Positions 9,135 to 19,165 are shown, numbered from the stretch's first letter. The stretch: DNA of 64,000 bases from Pseudomonas fortuita (GCF_026898135.2 NZ_CP114035.2:3451501-3515500); one strand, 5' to 3'. Made by a program: numbers and translations. The notes: generated by a model not told the origin, from the letters alone.

Positions 9135-10544
9135 ATGAAACGCTACGAACGCTTTGCCGACGACATTGCCGAACTGATCCGCTCCGGGGTACTGGGCCCG
9201 GGCCAACGCGTGCCTTCGGTACGCTACGCCAGCCAGACCCACGGGGTCAGCCCGTCCACGGTGTTCCAGGCTTATTACCTGCTGGAGCGGCGCGGGCTGA
9301 TCCGTGCCCGGCCGCGCTCAGGCTATTTCGTCAACGCCCACGCACCGCGCCAGTTCAGCGAGCCGCAAGCGTTGCAGCCGGTCAGCGAGTCCACTGACGT
9401 TGACGTCAGCGCACTGGTGTTCTCGATACTCGACTCGATCAAGGACCCCAACACCATACCGTTCGGCTCAGCCTTCCCCAGCCCCGAACTGTTCCCGCTG
9501 CAGCGCCTGTCGCGCTCACTGGCCAGCGCCAGCCGCAGCATGGACCCGCGCATGGTGGTGACCGACCTGTCGCCCGGCAACCCGCAGCTGCGCCGGCAAA
9601 TTGCCCTGCGCTACATGGTCGGTGGGCTGATGCTGCCAATGGAAGAGCTGCTGATCACCAACGGTGCACTGGAAGCCTTGAACTTGTGCCTGCAGGCCGT
9701 TACCCAGCCGGGCGACCTGGTAGCCATCGAGGCCCCCGCCTTCTATGCCTGCCTGCAAGTGCTGGAGCGGCTCAAACTCAAGGCTGTGGAAATCCCCGTG
9801 CACCCGCGCGAAGGCATGGACCTGGGGGCACTGGCGCAGACGCTGGAAAAGCACCCGGTAAAAGCCGTCTGGTGCATGACCAACTTCCAGAACCCGGTAG
9901 GCGCGAGCATGCCGGAGGCAAAGAAGCAGGCGCTGGTGGAACTGCTGGCGCGGCACCAGGTGCCGTTGATCGAAGACGACGTGTACGCCGAGCTGTACTA
10001 CTCGCAGCAGGCGCCCAAGCCGGCCAAGGCCTTCGACACCCAGGGCCTGGTGATGCATTGCGGCTCGTTCGCCAAAAGCCTGGCCCCCGGTTACCGCATC
10101 GGCTGGGTGGCGGCCGGTCGCTTCGCGCAGAAGATCGAACGGCTGAAACTGATGACCTCGCTGTGCGCCTCGATGCCGGCCCAGGCAGCGATAGCCGACT
10201 ACCTGCAGCACGGCGGCTACGACCGCCACCTGCGCAAACTGCGCTACGCCCTGGAAGGCCAGCAGGCCAACATGCTGGCGGCCATCTCCCGCCACTTCCC
10301 GGCGCAGACGCGGGTCAGCCAGCCCTCAGGAGGCTACTTCCTGTGGCTGGAACTGCCCGAGCAGATGGACGCCCTCAAGCTGTTCCACATGGCCCTGGCA
10401 CAAGGTATCAGCATCGCCCCGGGGCCGATCTTTTCGCCCACCCGCCGCTTCGGCAACTGCATCCGTCTTAACTATGGCAGCCCCTGGCATGACGGGGCCG
10501 AACGGGCCATGGAAACGCTCGGGCGGATCATTCGCTCGTTCTGA
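9135..10544 (+). CDS. MocR-type GntR regulator/aminotransferase
   Basis: A 469-residue chimeric regulator. The N-terminal GntR winged helix (RYERFADDIAELIRSGVLGPGQRVPSVRYASQTHGVSPSTVFQAYYLLERRGLI) is joined to a fold-type I aminotransferase domain. That domain carries the PLP lysine in GSFAKSLAPGYRIGW (K314) and the upstream NFQNPVG and EDDVYAELYY motifs. MocR proteins usually sense PLP or an amino acid and act as regulators, not transaminases. The start at 9135 has AGAAGG 5 nt upstream; an upstream ATG in the same frame would overlap the ccoG stop and is less likely. Target unknown: the flanking genes give no clear candidate. Confidence 0.9.
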   Translation: MKRYERFADDIAELIRSGVLGPGQRVPSVRYASQTHGVSPSTVFQAYYLLERRGLIRARPRSGYFVNAHAPRQFSEPQALQPVSESTDVDVSALVFSILDSIKDPNTIPFGSAFPSPELFPLQRLSRSLASASRSMDPRMVVTDLSPGNPQLRRQIALRYMVGGLMLPMEELLITNGALEALNLCLQAVTQPGDLVAIEAPAFYACLQVLERLKLKAVEIPVHPREGMDLGALAQTLEKHPVKAVWCMTNFQNPVGASMPEAKKQALVELLARHQVPLIEDDVYAELYYSQQAPKPAKAFDTQGLVMHCGSFAKSLAPGYRIGWVAAGRFAQKIERLKLMTSLCASMPAQAAIADYLQHGGYDRHLRKLRYALEGQQANMLAAISRHFPAQTRVSQPSGGYFLWLELPEQMDALKLFHMALAQGISIAPGPIFSPTRRFGNCIRLNYGSPWHDGAERAMETLGRIIRSF

Positions 10545-10600
10545 AGGAAAGCTGTCGAAGGCCAGCTATAGTTGTCGGACTCGCAGGCAGGATAGCCAGC

Positions 10601-12652
10601 ATGCCCCAAGACAACACCCCAGCTTGCATAGAGCAACTACAACAAAAACTACTCGAACTGGAGACGCAGAATGCCGAGCTGCGCCTCAAGGCGGCCTGTT
10701 ATGAGGTCATGACTGGCCACATGCATCAAGGTTTCTGCGTGCTCGAAATGCTCGAGAACAGTGACGGAGAGCTGTACGACTACCGTTACATCCTTGCCAA
10801 CGACGCCTCTATGCAGCACACCGCCCACCCCAAGCAGTTGGGCCAGACGGCACGTGAAACGATCCCGGACGAAATTGGAACCTGGCTTCCGCGGTTTGCC
10901 GAAGTGGCGCGCTCAGGGCAGCCCCTGCAGTTCGAAGCGCGGCTGGCGGTGACCGACCGCTGGCTAAAGCTGTCGGTGTATCCCCTGGAGCCCGCCAGCC
11001 AGAAACGAGTAGCGGTAGTCTTTACCGGGGTGCCGGCCGAACAGGTAACCCTCGATAACCTGCAAGCACTTAACCAGGAACTGTCGAACAGGGTCGACAA
11101 GGAGCAAGCCAACAGCAAGCTGCTTGGCGAGCTGGTCGACCACAGCCTGGCCAATGTGTTTGCTGCGGACCGCAGCTTCAGGCTGCTGGCGATCAACCGC
11201 ACCGCACAGGAAACGTTCAAGCGCCTGCGCGGTTTCGTACCCAAGGTCGGCGACTACATTCCGCAATTCCTGTCAGGCCAGCAGGACATCAAGCGTCAGC
11301 TTGACCCCTTATGGCCACGCGTACTGGCGGGCGAGGCATTCGTCCAGACAATCGCCCTTGGGAACTCACAAGCATTGCGCCACTACGAAATCCGCTACAA
11401 CCCCTTGCGTGATGCTCAGCAGCAAATCCAGGGGGGGTACCTGTTTGCATACGACATCACAGAACGCGTCGCAGAGCACGAGCGGCTGCGAGAGATCGAA
11501 AACGCTTTGCGCCAATCCCAGAAGATGGAAGCCATCGGCCAGCTGACCGGGGGGATAGCGCATGATTTCAACAATTTGCTGGGTAGCATCCTCGCCGCCC
11601 TGGAAGTGGCCACCGAACGCCAGGCACAACAGCGCTACCCGGAAGCTACACGGCTACTTGCCATCGCCCGACAGGACTCCAAGCGTGCTGCCTCTATGGT
11701 TCAACGCCTGCTGGCATTCGCACGCCAGCAAATCCTGATTCCGCAAACTACAGATGTGCATCAACTGGTGGCCGGTATGCACGATCTGATCAAGCGCTCG
11801 CTGCATGAAGACATCCACTTCGTTGACCAGACACTGGCCGACCAATGGCTGATAGCGATCGACCCTCCGCAACTGGAAAGTGCTTTGCTCAACCTGTGCA
11901 TCAACGCCCGCGATGCCATGCCGCTGGGTGGCGAATTAGCTATCTGTTGCGCGAACACCCCATTGAATCAGGCACAGGCCCGGGTACTGGACCTCCCTGC
12001 GGGTGACTACTTGCAGATTCGTATCAGCGATAATGGCATTGGCATGACCGACGACACGGCTCAACGCGCGCTGGAGCCATTCTTCACTACCAAACCATTG
12101 GGTCAGGGCTCAGGCCTTGGGTTGTCGATCGTCTACGGCTTCATCCGCCAGTCCGGCGGGCAGTTGCAGATCAATAGTGCGCCTGGGCATGGCACGCGTA
12201 TTGACCTTTATCTCCCCAGGAAAAGCGCGGCAATAGTAACTCCGCCTGAGCCCCATCAACCCACGCCTGCCAAAACGGAATGCACACCTCGCCTGATCAT
12301 GCTCATGGAGGACCAGGTAAACCTGCGCCTGGTGATCGAAGAAGTGCTGCAAGAACTCGGGCACGATGTGCGCACGTTCGTCGATGGACGCAGCGCACTG
12401 GCTGCCTGCCAAGAGGGCTTGCGGCCTGACCTGCTGGTGACCGATATCGAGCTGCCAGGCGACATCGACGGCCGGCAATTGGCCGCAGCGCTTCCCGAGG
12501 AGGTGCCAGTGCTCTACATCACCGGCTACAGCGAAGACCAGGCAGATGTCAAACCATCAAAGCACTCTAGCGTGCTGTGCAAGCCATTCAGCCTGGCGCT
12601 GCTCAGCGAGCAAATCGAAAACCTGCTGGCAAACCTGCATCCGCCGCAATGA
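10601..12652 (+). CDS. PAS hybrid histidine kinase/response regulator (copy 1)
   Basis: A 683-residue soluble sensor with no transmembrane segment. Order: short coiled coil (about 8-30), PAS-like domain (30-145), second coiled coil, second PAS-like domain (175-290), HisKA with phospho-acceptor His ([15 protein letters not shown]321), HATPase with SDNGIGM and [16 protein letters not shown], and a C-terminal receiver with [10 protein letters not shown] (D615) and the K in VLCKPF. The HDFNN type marks the blue-light/PAS-linked HWE-adjacent hybrid class with REC at the end. It has no DNA-binding output, so it must signal to a partner. The downstream gene is a close paralogue in the same orientation. 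The stimulus is unknown. Confidence 0.9.
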   Translation: MPQDNTPACIEQLQQKLLELETQNAELRLKAACYEVMTGHMHQGFCVLEMLENSDGELYDYRYILANDASMQHTAHPKQLGQTARETIPDEIGTWLPRFAEVARSGQPLQFEARLAVTDRWLKLSVYPLEPASQKRVAVVFTGVPAEQVTLDNLQALNQELSNRVDKEQANSKLLGELVDHSLANVFAADRSFRLLAINRTAQETFKRLRGFVPKVGDYIPQFLSGQQDIKRQLDPLWPRVLAGEAFVQTIALGNSQALRHYEIRYNPLRDAQQQIQGGYLFAYDITERVAEHERLREIENALRQSQKMEAIGQLTGGIAHDFNNLLGSILAALEVATERQAQQRYPEATRLLAIARQDSKRAASMVQRLLAFARQQILIPQTTDVHQLVAGMHDLIKRSLHEDIHFVDQTLADQWLIAIDPPQLESALLNLCINARDAMPLGGELAICCANTPLNQAQARVLDLPAGDYLQIRISDNGIGMTDDTAQRALEPFFTTKPLGQGSGLGLSIVYGFIRQSGGQLQINSAPGHGTRIDLYLPRKSAAIVTPPEPHQPTPAKTECTPRLIMLMEDQVNLRLVIEEVLQELGHDVRTFVDGRSALAACQEGLRPDLLVTDIELPGDIDGRQLAAALPEEVPVLYITGYSEDQADVKPSKHSSVLCKPFSLALLSEQIENLLANLHPPQ

Positions 12653-12715
12653 ACAGCTGTACGTTCAAGGGCCAGCCACAGTACAGTCTGTCTGATACTT
12701 TTCTGGAATGTCGCC

Positions 12716-14782
12716 ATGCACCACCGCGACCTGTCCGGCCTGCGCCGGGAAATCGAGGCCTTGCGTCAGCATAACGCGCAGCTGGAAGCACAGCTTCGGC
12801 AACAGCAGGATCAAGACCACAGCGTCTACCGCTTTCTGTTCGACACGATGGACGAGGGGTTCTGCATCATCGAATTCTTCGATGGCCCACATGGGCCTCT
12901 GAGTGACTATATACACGTCATGGCCAACGCGGCCTACGCCAAGCACGCCGGCATCCCCGACGTGGTCGGGCAGAAACTGCGCGAGATGGTGCCCGATGAG
13001 GCCGATGACTGGGTGGCCCGCTATGGCGCTGTACTTCGCACGGGCGAACCGCTGCACTTCGAGCAGGAACTGGTCGCCACCGGCCATGTGCTGTCAGTGA
13101 CTACTTTCCGCGTAGAGCCTGCTGAGAAACGCCAGGTAGCGGTGTTGTTCAAGGATGTCACCGAACGCCGGCGTGCAGAGCAGGCCCTGCAGCGCCTTAA
13201 CGAACAGCTGGAACAGCGGGTGAATGCCGCACTGGCCGAACGACGCTTGTTTGCCGAATTGGTCGATCACAGCGTGGTCAATGTGCATGTGGTGGACAAG
13301 AATCTGCGCTGGCTGGCTGTCAACCGCCAGGCCAGGCATGACTTCCACCTGCTGTACGGGAGAACACCGGAAATCGGCGACTACCTGCCCGGGCTGTTCG
13401 AAGATGGAAGCGCTGGCCAGACGCCTATCCTGCCAATGTGGCAGCGCGCCCTGGCAGGCGAGCAGTTCATCGAGATTGGCATCTTCGGCAAGCCCCCCAT
13501 GCTGCGCCACTACGAATTGCGCTTCAACGCGTTGCACGACCAAAAAGGCGAGATTCTAGGCGCGTTTCTGTTCGCTTATGACATCAGTGACCGGGTACAA
13601 GAGCAGGAACGCCTGGCCAAGGCCGAAGAAGCACTGCGCCAGGCACAGAAGATGGAAGCCGTAGGCCAGCTCAGTGGCGGCATCGCCCATGACTTCAACA
13701 ATTTGCTGGGCAGCATCCTTGGCGCCCAGGAGCTGATGCGCCAACGCCTGGACCAGTCACGCTTCGACGCCCTGGAGCCCTTGCTGAAGCTGTCCAGCGG
13801 CTCGGCGCAGCGGGCCTCTTCACTGGTGCACCGGCTGCTGGCATTCTCTCGCCAGCAGACCCTGCAACCCTGCTCCACGCAGGTGACCACGTTGGTGGCC
13901 GGTATGGAAGAGCTTCTGCGCCGCACCATCGGCCCGGCCATTACCCTGAGCAGCCGCTTCGCCAGCCCGTTGTGGCCTACCTTCATTGATCCGCCCCAAC
14001 TGGAAAGCGCCCTGCTCAACATCTGCATCAACGCTCGCGATGCCATGCCCGCAGGTGGGGTGATCGACATCATTGGCGACAACCTGCTGCTTGACGACGA
14101 GCAGGCCCTGGCTTTGCAACTGCCAGCCGGCGAGTATGTGCGGCTGAGCATCGTCGACAACGGTAAAGGCATGTCGGCTGAAGTGGCGGAGCGCGCAGTC
14201 GACCCGTTCTTCACCACCAAGCCGATGGGCCAGGGCAGCGGCCTGGGTCTGTCCATGACCTACGGCTTCGTGCGTCAGTCGGGTGGGCAATTACGCGTGC
14301 TGTCGGTGCTTGGCGAGGGCACCCGCATCGAGCTGCTGCTACCCCGACACCCCGAGCAGCCCCAGGCGCCAGCCGAAAAACTGCAGCACCCGCCTTTGCA
14401 AGCAAGCAGCGCGGCTGCACGGCGCATTCTGTTGATTGAAGACCAGACCGCCTTGCGCTTGGTGGTCGGCGAAGTGCTGGAAGAGCTGGGCTATCGGGTG
14501 GACGCCTTCGAGAATGGTCCGACCGCCCTCGCCCACCTGCAAAGCGGCGAACGGCCAGACCTGCTGCTGAGCGATATCGGACTGCCGGGTGGCCTGAATG
14601 GCCGCCAGGTGGCCGAACGCTGCCGTGAGCGCTACCCAGACCTCAAGGTGCTGTTCATCACCGGCTACGATGAGAGCGCCGCGCTCAGCGACGGCCAGCT
14701 GTTGCACGGTACGTTGGTGCTGACCAAGCCGTTCGAGCTCGAAGTACTCGCCGAGCGGGTACGCGAGCTGCTGGAGGATTGA
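12716..14782 (+). CDS. PAS hybrid histidine kinase/response regulator (copy 2)
   Basis: A 688-residue paralogue of the preceding gene with the same layout: N-terminal coiled coil, PAS (about 30-145), coiled coil, PAS (about 175-295), HisKA ([15 protein letters not shown]325), HATPase ([23 protein letters not shown]) and receiver (LLLSDIGLPG, D620; K in LTKPF). The two share long identical blocks around the His and ATP sites but differ strongly in the PAS regions, so they probably sense different signals. It starts 63 bp after copy 1 and may be cotranscribed. No response regulator with an output domain adjoins the pair. Confidence 0.9.
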   Translation: MHHRDLSGLRREIEALRQHNAQLEAQLRQQQDQDHSVYRFLFDTMDEGFCIIEFFDGPHGPLSDYIHVMANAAYAKHAGIPDVVGQKLREMVPDEADDWVARYGAVLRTGEPLHFEQELVATGHVLSVTTFRVEPAEKRQVAVLFKDVTERRRAEQALQRLNEQLEQRVNAALAERRLFAELVDHSVVNVHVVDKNLRWLAVNRQARHDFHLLYGRTPEIGDYLPGLFEDGSAGQTPILPMWQRALAGEQFIEIGIFGKPPMLRHYELRFNALHDQKGEILGAFLFAYDISDRVQEQERLAKAEEALRQAQKMEAVGQLSGGIAHDFNNLLGSILGAQELMRQRLDQSRFDALEPLLKLSSGSAQRASSLVHRLLAFSRQQTLQPCSTQVTTLVAGMEELLRRTIGPAITLSSRFASPLWPTFIDPPQLESALLNICINARDAMPAGGVIDIIGDNLLLDDEQALALQLPAGEYVRLSIVDNGKGMSAEVAERAVDPFFTTKPMGQGSGLGLSMTYGFVRQSGGQLRVLSVLGEGTRIELLLPRHPEQPQAPAEKLQHPPLQASSAAARRILLIEDQTALRLVVGEVLEELGYRVDAFENGPTALAHLQSGERPDLLLSDIGLPGGLNGRQVAERCRERYPDLKVLFITGYDESAALSDGQLLHGTLVLTKPFELEVLAERVRELLED

Positions 14783-14783
14783 C

Positions 14784-14800
14784 GGGCGCGTTCAGCGCCC
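14784..14800. terminator. Hairpin between convergent kinase and SDR genes
   Basis: GGGCGC-GTTCA-GCGCCC forms a perfect 6-bp stem right after the hybrid-kinase stop. It overlaps the stop of the converging SDR gene, so it can serve both strands. It lacks a T-tract. Confidence 0.5.
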
Positions 14801-15538
14801 GCCGCTCAGGTCGATGAAACTGCCGGTGGAGTAGGAGGCTTTGTCCGAGAGCAGCCAGAGGATGGCTTCGGCCACTTCCTCGGGGCGTCCGCCGCGCCCC
14901 ATGGGCAAACCCGGCTCAAGCTTGCTGACCCGGTCGGGGTCGCCGGACAAGGCATGGAACCCTGTGTGGATGTAACCTGGGCGTACGCCATTGACCCGCA
15001 CGCCCTCGCCTGCCACTTCTTTGGCCAGGCCGATGGTGAAGGTGTCGAGCGCGCCCTTGGAGGCGGCATAGTCGACATATTCGTTGGGCGAGCCCAGGCG
15101 CGCAGCCATCGATGACACGTTGACAATGGCCCCGCCCTGCCCGCCATGCCGGTGTGCCATGCGCAGCAAAGCGTGCTTGGCGCAGAGCATGGGGCCGACG
15201 ACGTTGGTTTTCATGATCTTCAGCAGGCGGAACTCGGACATGGCCTCGACGCGGCTCTGCTGGCCGATGGTGCCGGCGTTGTTGACCAACGCGGTGACCC
15301 GGCCGAGCTCTTCGTCGACGCGCTGAAACAGGTGGATGATCTCATCCTCGACGCTGACGTCGGCCCGCACGGCGATAGCCTCGGCGCCCAGGGCGCGGAC
15401 CTGGCCGAGGAGGGTTTCGGCGGCCTGGTCGTCGGCGTGGTAGTTGATGCAGATGCGGTAGCCCTGGCGGGCCGCCAACAGCGCCGTGGCGGCACCGATA
15501 CCGCGGCTGCCGCCGGTGATGACGATGACGTTCTCCAT
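14792..15538 (-). CDS. Short-chain dehydrogenase/reductase
   Basis: A 248-residue classical SDR. It has the nucleotide-binding TGGSRGIGAATALLA near the N-terminus, the NNAGT motif, the catalytic Ser in NVSSMAARLGS and the YxxxK pair in YVDYAASKGAL. The C-terminus is GSFIDLSGGR. The arrangement of charged residues after the second strand is consistent with NADP(H), though this is weak evidence. The substrate is unknown. The ATG at 15538 begins the Rossmann strand; the upstream in-frame stretch is repeat-derived and not coding. It converges on the hybrid kinase and has a long inverted repeat upstream. Confidence 0.88.
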   Translation of the reverse strand: MENVIVITGGSRGIGAATALLAARQGYRICINYHADDQAAETLLGQVRALGAEAIAVRADVSVEDEIIHLFQRVDEELGRVTALVNNAGTIGQQSRVEAMSEFRLLKIMKTNVVGPMLCAKHALLRMAHRHGGQGGAIVNVSSMAARLGSPNEYVDYAASKGALDTFTIGLAKEVAGEGVRVNGVRPGYIHTGFHALSGDPDRVSKLEPGLPMGRGGRPEEVAEAILWLLSDKASYSTGSFIDLSGGR

Positions 15539-15909
15539 GATTTTGCCAATCGCTTGGGGAAGGGACCGTCGACAATAGGCGAAACGGAGCAGTATGTGAA
15601 TAGAGGGGCCACCCAGTGCCTGACTTGAGAGATTGGGCGTGGCGGATATCCAGCGCCGCCCGCGCGGCGCATCGCGAGCTCCGCTCGCTCCTACGTTTGC
15701 TTCGGGCCAATTATTCCGGTGGGATTTGTACGCGAACGCCTTGGCGCATAGCTCGATATCGTGCCGTACAAACAAGGCGGTCGCGCGCGACGGGTACAGG
15801 CATTACTGGCCCGAAACAAACGTAGGAGCGAGCGCAGCTCGCGATGCGCCGCGCGGGCGGCGCTCGATATCCGCCCCACCCTACATCCCGAGCCATTCAC
15901 CTCGTCGCC
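15539..15909. other. 371-bp non-coding gap with a long palindromic element
   Basis: No credible gene lies here. The first 95 bp should hold the promoter of the minus-strand SDR; the rest is mostly the inverted element at 15635-15882. Confidence 0.6.
15635..15882. repeat. Long imperfect inverted repeat, second palindrome family
   Basis: Arms of about 70 bp (15635-15708 and 15808-15882) are inverted copies, each holding the core CGAGCTCCGCTCGCTCCTACG or its variant complement. They flank about 100 bp that contains smaller inverted pieces (GATTTGTACG and CCGTACAAAC). The sequence differs from the GGGAGCGG-type REP found elsewhere in the window. It resembles paired REP-like (BIME/REPIN) elements of pseudomonads. 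Confidence 0.8.
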
Positions 15910-17445
15910 TTAATGCCCCGCCGATGCCGGCCCGGCCTTGGCAGTGAAGGGTGGTTTGGCGAACCACACCAGCAGGATCAACCCGGCAAACACCCAGGTC
16001 ATCAAGGTGAAGTAGTCCACCGTCGACATCATGTAAGCCTGCCCATTCAGTATCTGCTCCAGCTGCGCATAACTCTGCGGGCTGGCCCCACCCAACTGCT
16101 CAAGCGTATGCCGCGTCGCCGGGTCGAACTGGCTGATGTTTTCGCTGAGATAAGCATGATGCTGGTCCGCCCGGCGAATCCAGATCCAGGTCGTCAACGA
16201 CGCGGCAAAGCTCCCGCCCAAGGTCCGCAGGAAGGTCGCCAGCCCCGAGCCATCGGCAATCTGGTGCGGCGGCAGGTCGGACAGCAGGATGCTCAAGGTC
16301 GGCATGAAGAACAACGCCACACCAATGCCCATGAACAGCTGCACCAAGGCCACATGCTGGAAGTCCACCTCGCTGGTGAACCCGGCACGCATGTAGCAAC
16401 TGGTGCCGATCGCCAGGAACGCCAGCCCTGCCAGTACACGCAGGTCGAAGCGGTGCGCATATTTGCCCACGAACGGCGACATGATCACCGGCAGCAAGCC
16501 GATCGGTGCCACCGCCAGGCCCGCCCACGTCGCGGTATAACCCATTTGCGTCTGCAACCATTGCGGCAGGATCAGGTTGATACCGAAGAACCCTGCATAG
16601 CCCCCGACCAGCACGATGGTGCCGACACGGAAGTTGCGGTGCACGAACAGGCGCAGGTTGACTACCGGGTGGCGGTCGGTCAGTTCCCAAATCACGAAGA
16701 CTGCGAGGAACACCACCGAAATCAAGCTGCCGATAATGATGAACGACGATTCGAACCAGTCCAGGTCGTTGCCTTTGTCGAGTACCACCTGCAAAGCCCC
16801 GACACCGATAATCAGCGTCAGCAAGCCGATGTAGTCCATCGGCTGGCGGCTGGTGACCACCGGCCGGGTGCGCATCTGCTGGCGCACCACGGCGGCGGCG
16901 AACAGGCCGATGGGCACGTTGATGAAGAAGATCCACGGCCAGCTGTAACTGTCGGTGATCCAGCCCCCCAGGATCGGCCCGGCAATCGGCGCCACCACCG
17001 TGACCATCGCCAGCAGTGCCAGGGCCATGCCCCGTTTTGCAGGGGGGTAGACGGCAATCAGCAAGGTCTGGGTCATCGGGTACAGGGGCCCGGCGACCAC
17101 GCCCTGCAATATCCGGAAACCGACCAGCTCCGGCATCGACTGGGCGATACCGCACAGGAACGAGGCCAGCACGAACAACAGCGTGGCCCAGATGAACAGT
17201 TTCACCTCGCCAAACCGTCGGCTGAGCCAGCCCGTCAATGGCAAGGCGATGGCGTTGCTCACCGCGAACGAGGTAATCACCCAGGTGCCCTGCTCGTAAC
17301 TCACCCCCAGGTTGCCGGATATGGTCGGCAGCGCCACGTTGGCAATGGTGGTGTCGAGCACCTGCATGAACGTCGCCAGCGACAACCCGATGGTGGTCAA
17401 CAGCAGGCTGGGCGGCGTGAACTGGGCAGCGGCGTTGTTGCTCAT
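15910..17445 (-). CDS. emrB: EmrB-type MFS multidrug exporter (DHA2)
   Basis: A 511-residue inner-membrane exporter with about 14 transmembrane segments, the DHA2 drug:H+ antiporter layout. Motifs: LDTTIANVALPTISGNLGVS (motif D1) in TM1, LSRRFGEVKLF (motif A) after TM2, and ILGGWITDSYSWPWIFFINVP (motif C region). Works with the EmrA adaptor and an outer-membrane channel to expel hydrophobic toxicants; no channel gene is in this operon. Its ATG overlaps the emrA stop by 4 nt (ATGA at 17442-17445), showing translational coupling. Substrates cannot be inferred. Confidence 0.93.
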   Translation of the reverse strand: MSNNAAAQFTPPSLLLTTIGLSLATFMQVLDTTIANVALPTISGNLGVSYEQGTWVITSFAVSNAIALPLTGWLSRRFGEVKLFIWATLLFVLASFLCGIAQSMPELVGFRILQGVVAGPLYPMTQTLLIAVYPPAKRGMALALLAMVTVVAPIAGPILGGWITDSYSWPWIFFINVPIGLFAAAVVRQQMRTRPVVTSRQPMDYIGLLTLIIGVGALQVVLDKGNDLDWFESSFIIIGSLISVVFLAVFVIWELTDRHPVVNLRLFVHRNFRVGTIVLVGGYAGFFGINLILPQWLQTQMGYTATWAGLAVAPIGLLPVIMSPFVGKYAHRFDLRVLAGLAFLAIGTSCYMRAGFTSEVDFQHVALVQLFMGIGVALFFMPTLSILLSDLPPHQIADGSGLATFLRTLGGSFAASLTTWIWIRRADQHHAYLSENISQFDPATRHTLEQLGGASPQSYAQLEQILNGQAYMMSTVDYFTLMTWVFAGLILLVWFAKPPFTAKAGPASAGH

Positions 17446-18635
17446 CGCTGGGCCGTCTTGCCGGGTGCGCTGTTTTCGTGGATCAACCGGGCGATCAGGT
17501 TGTCAGCCTCGACCAGCTGACGGTCATACACCTGGGTGGTGTAGCTGGCCTGCTGTGGGGGCTGCTGGGCCAGGGCCGGCCCGCTCTGGTCATGCAAGTC
17601 GACTTCCACCACGGTGGACAGGCCAATACGCAGTGGGTGGTCCTTGAGCTGATCGGGGCTCAGGTGAATACGCACGGGCACGCGCTGGACGATCTTGATC
17701 CAGTTGCCAGTGGCGTTCTGTGCCGGCAGCAGCGCGAAGGCACTGCCGGTACCGGCGCCAAGGCTATCGACCGTGCCGCTGTACTTGACCTCGCTGCCGT
17801 ACAGGTCGGCGGTGATCTGCACCGGCTGGCCAATACGCATCTCACGCAGCTGGGTTTCCTTGAAATTGGCGTCGATCCACACCTGGTCCAGCGGGATTAC
17901 CGCCATGGTCGCAGTGCCAGGCTGCAGGCGCTGGCCCAGCTGCACGGTACGTTTGGCGACGTAGCCAGTGACAGGTGCTACCAAGGTGGTACGGGCGTGG
18001 TCGAGGTAGGCCTGGCGCAGATCGGCGGCGGCTGCCATGACCTCCGGGTGCGAGGACACCACCGTGTCGTCGACCAGCGCGCTGCTGGTGCTGAGCTGCT
18101 GACGTGCGCTGTTTACAGCGGCCAGGGCCACACTCAGGTCATCGCGAGCATGGGACAGTTCTTCCGCAGCAATTGCACCGCTGTCGGCCAGCACCTTGCG
18201 CCGGTTGAAGTCCTGCTGGGCTTTGCGCAGTTCGGCCTGGCGGGTTTCCAGCTGGGCCTTGAGCGAGTCGACATTGCTGTACAGCCCGCGCACCTGGCGC
18301 ACGCTGCGTGCCAACTTGGCTTCGGCAGACTGCAGGGCCACCTCGCTGTCGGCGGGGTCGAATTGCAGCAATACCTGGCCGGCATGAACCAGGTCGCCGT
18401 CATCGGCACCAATGCTGGTGACGGTGCCGGTGACCAGCGGGGTGATCTCCACCACGTTGCCGTTGACGTAGGCATCGTCGGTGCTTTCGTGCCAGCGCCC
18501 GACCAGGCTGTACCAGGCCCAGGTGCCGGCACCGGCAAGCATCAGCAAGAGCAGCAGGCCCAGCAGCCAGGCCTTGCGCTTGCGCGACTGCTCGGGCGCT
18601 GCGGGGGAAGTCGGGGTGTCTGCGGGAGTGGCCAT
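17442..18635 (-). CDS. emrA: EmrA-type membrane fusion protein
   Basis: A 397-residue HlyD-family periplasmic adaptor. One N-terminal anchor (RKAWLLGLLLLLMLAGAGTWAWYSLV, about 20-45) is followed by the lipoyl half-motif STDDAYVNGNVVEITPLVTGTV, a long coiled-coil hairpin (about 100-215), and the closing lipoyl and barrel region (LVAPVTGYVAKRTVQLGQ; VWIDANFKETQLREMRIGQPV), both hallmarks of EmrA. It is between marR and emrB, 30 bp after the marR stop, and overlaps emrB by 4 nt. It couples the MFS pump to an outer-membrane factor encoded elsewhere. Confidence 0.93.
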   Translation of the reverse strand: MATPADTPTSPAAPEQSRKRKAWLLGLLLLLMLAGAGTWAWYSLVGRWHESTDDAYVNGNVVEITPLVTGTVTSIGADDGDLVHAGQVLLQFDPADSEVALQSAEAKLARSVRQVRGLYSNVDSLKAQLETRQAELRKAQQDFNRRKVLADSGAIAAEELSHARDDLSVALAAVNSARQQLSTSSALVDDTVVSSHPEVMAAAADLRQAYLDHARTTLVAPVTGYVAKRTVQLGQRLQPGTATMAVIPLDQVWIDANFKETQLREMRIGQPVQITADLYGSEVKYSGTVDSLGAGTGSAFALLPAQNATGNWIKIVQRVPVRIHLSPDQLKDHPLRIGLSTVVEVDLHDQSGPALAQQPPQQASYTTQVYDRQLVEADNLIARLIHENSAPGKTAQR

Positions 18636-18665
18636 GACAGTACCTTGGAGAATTCGTTACAGGGT

Positions 18666-19139
18666 TCAACGTTCGCCGAAACGGCGGATCGTCAACGGGT
18701 CGCCAGCAGCGAGCAGGACCTTGGCCAGCAAGCCTTCCAGGTTCTTCAGCTCTTCTGGGGCCAGCGCGCCGCACAATTCGTTCATGGCGGCAGCGCCGAT
18801 TTCTGGCAAGCGGTCCGCCAGGCGCTGGCCATCAGTGGTGAGCGCCAGGCGCACCAGCCGGCGGTCCTCGGCGCAGCGGTTGCGCACAATCAGCTCCTTC
18901 TGCTCGAGCCGGTCGAGCATGCGGGTCATCGAACCGCTGTCCAGGCCCAGGTAGCGGCACAGCTCGGCCGGGGTATCCACCTGGTACTGGGTGACGATGA
19001 TCAGCACCTTGAACTGCGCGGCAGTGACGCCCTCTGACTCGAGGTGCCAGTCGAGAATGCGGTCCTTCAGGATTGCCGCGCGGCCCAGCAGCATGCCGAT
19101 GGCGCAGGTCTGGAAATTTTCGGGGGAGAAATGGGCCAT
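18666..19139 (-). CDS. MarR-family repressor of the emr operon
   Basis: A 157-residue MarR-family winged-helix regulator. The recognition region reads VDTPAELCRYLGLDSGSMTRMLDRLEQKELIVRNRCAEDRRLVRLALTTDGQRL, with the conserved DRR wing tip. It is first gene of the marR-emrA-emrB operon. A palindrome in the promoter spacer directly upstream is a likely operator. By analogy with EmrR/MarR, binding of a phenolic or lipophilic ligand would release the repressor and induce the pump; the ligand here is unknown. Confidence 0.9.
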   Translation of the reverse strand: MAHFSPENFQTCAIGMLLGRAAILKDRILDWHLESEGVTAAQFKVLIIVTQYQVDTPAELCRYLGLDSGSMTRMLDRLEQKELIVRNRCAEDRRLVRLALTTDGQRLADRLPEIGAAAMNELCGALAPEELKNLEGLLAKVLLAAGDPLTIRRFGER

Positions 19140-19165
19140 CGAGGCTGCTCTGACAATTGTGTAGA

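Noticed and set aside
15539..15775. 79-residue N-terminal extension of the SDR
   Set aside because: The extension is encoded by the inverted repeat element and lacks similarity to SDRs; the Rossmann motif begins right after the ATG at 15538.
17478..19037. Long plus-strand frame opposite emrA and marR
   Set aside because: emrA and marR are unambiguous on the minus strand with proper operon overlaps; the opposite frame has no domain and no ribosome site.
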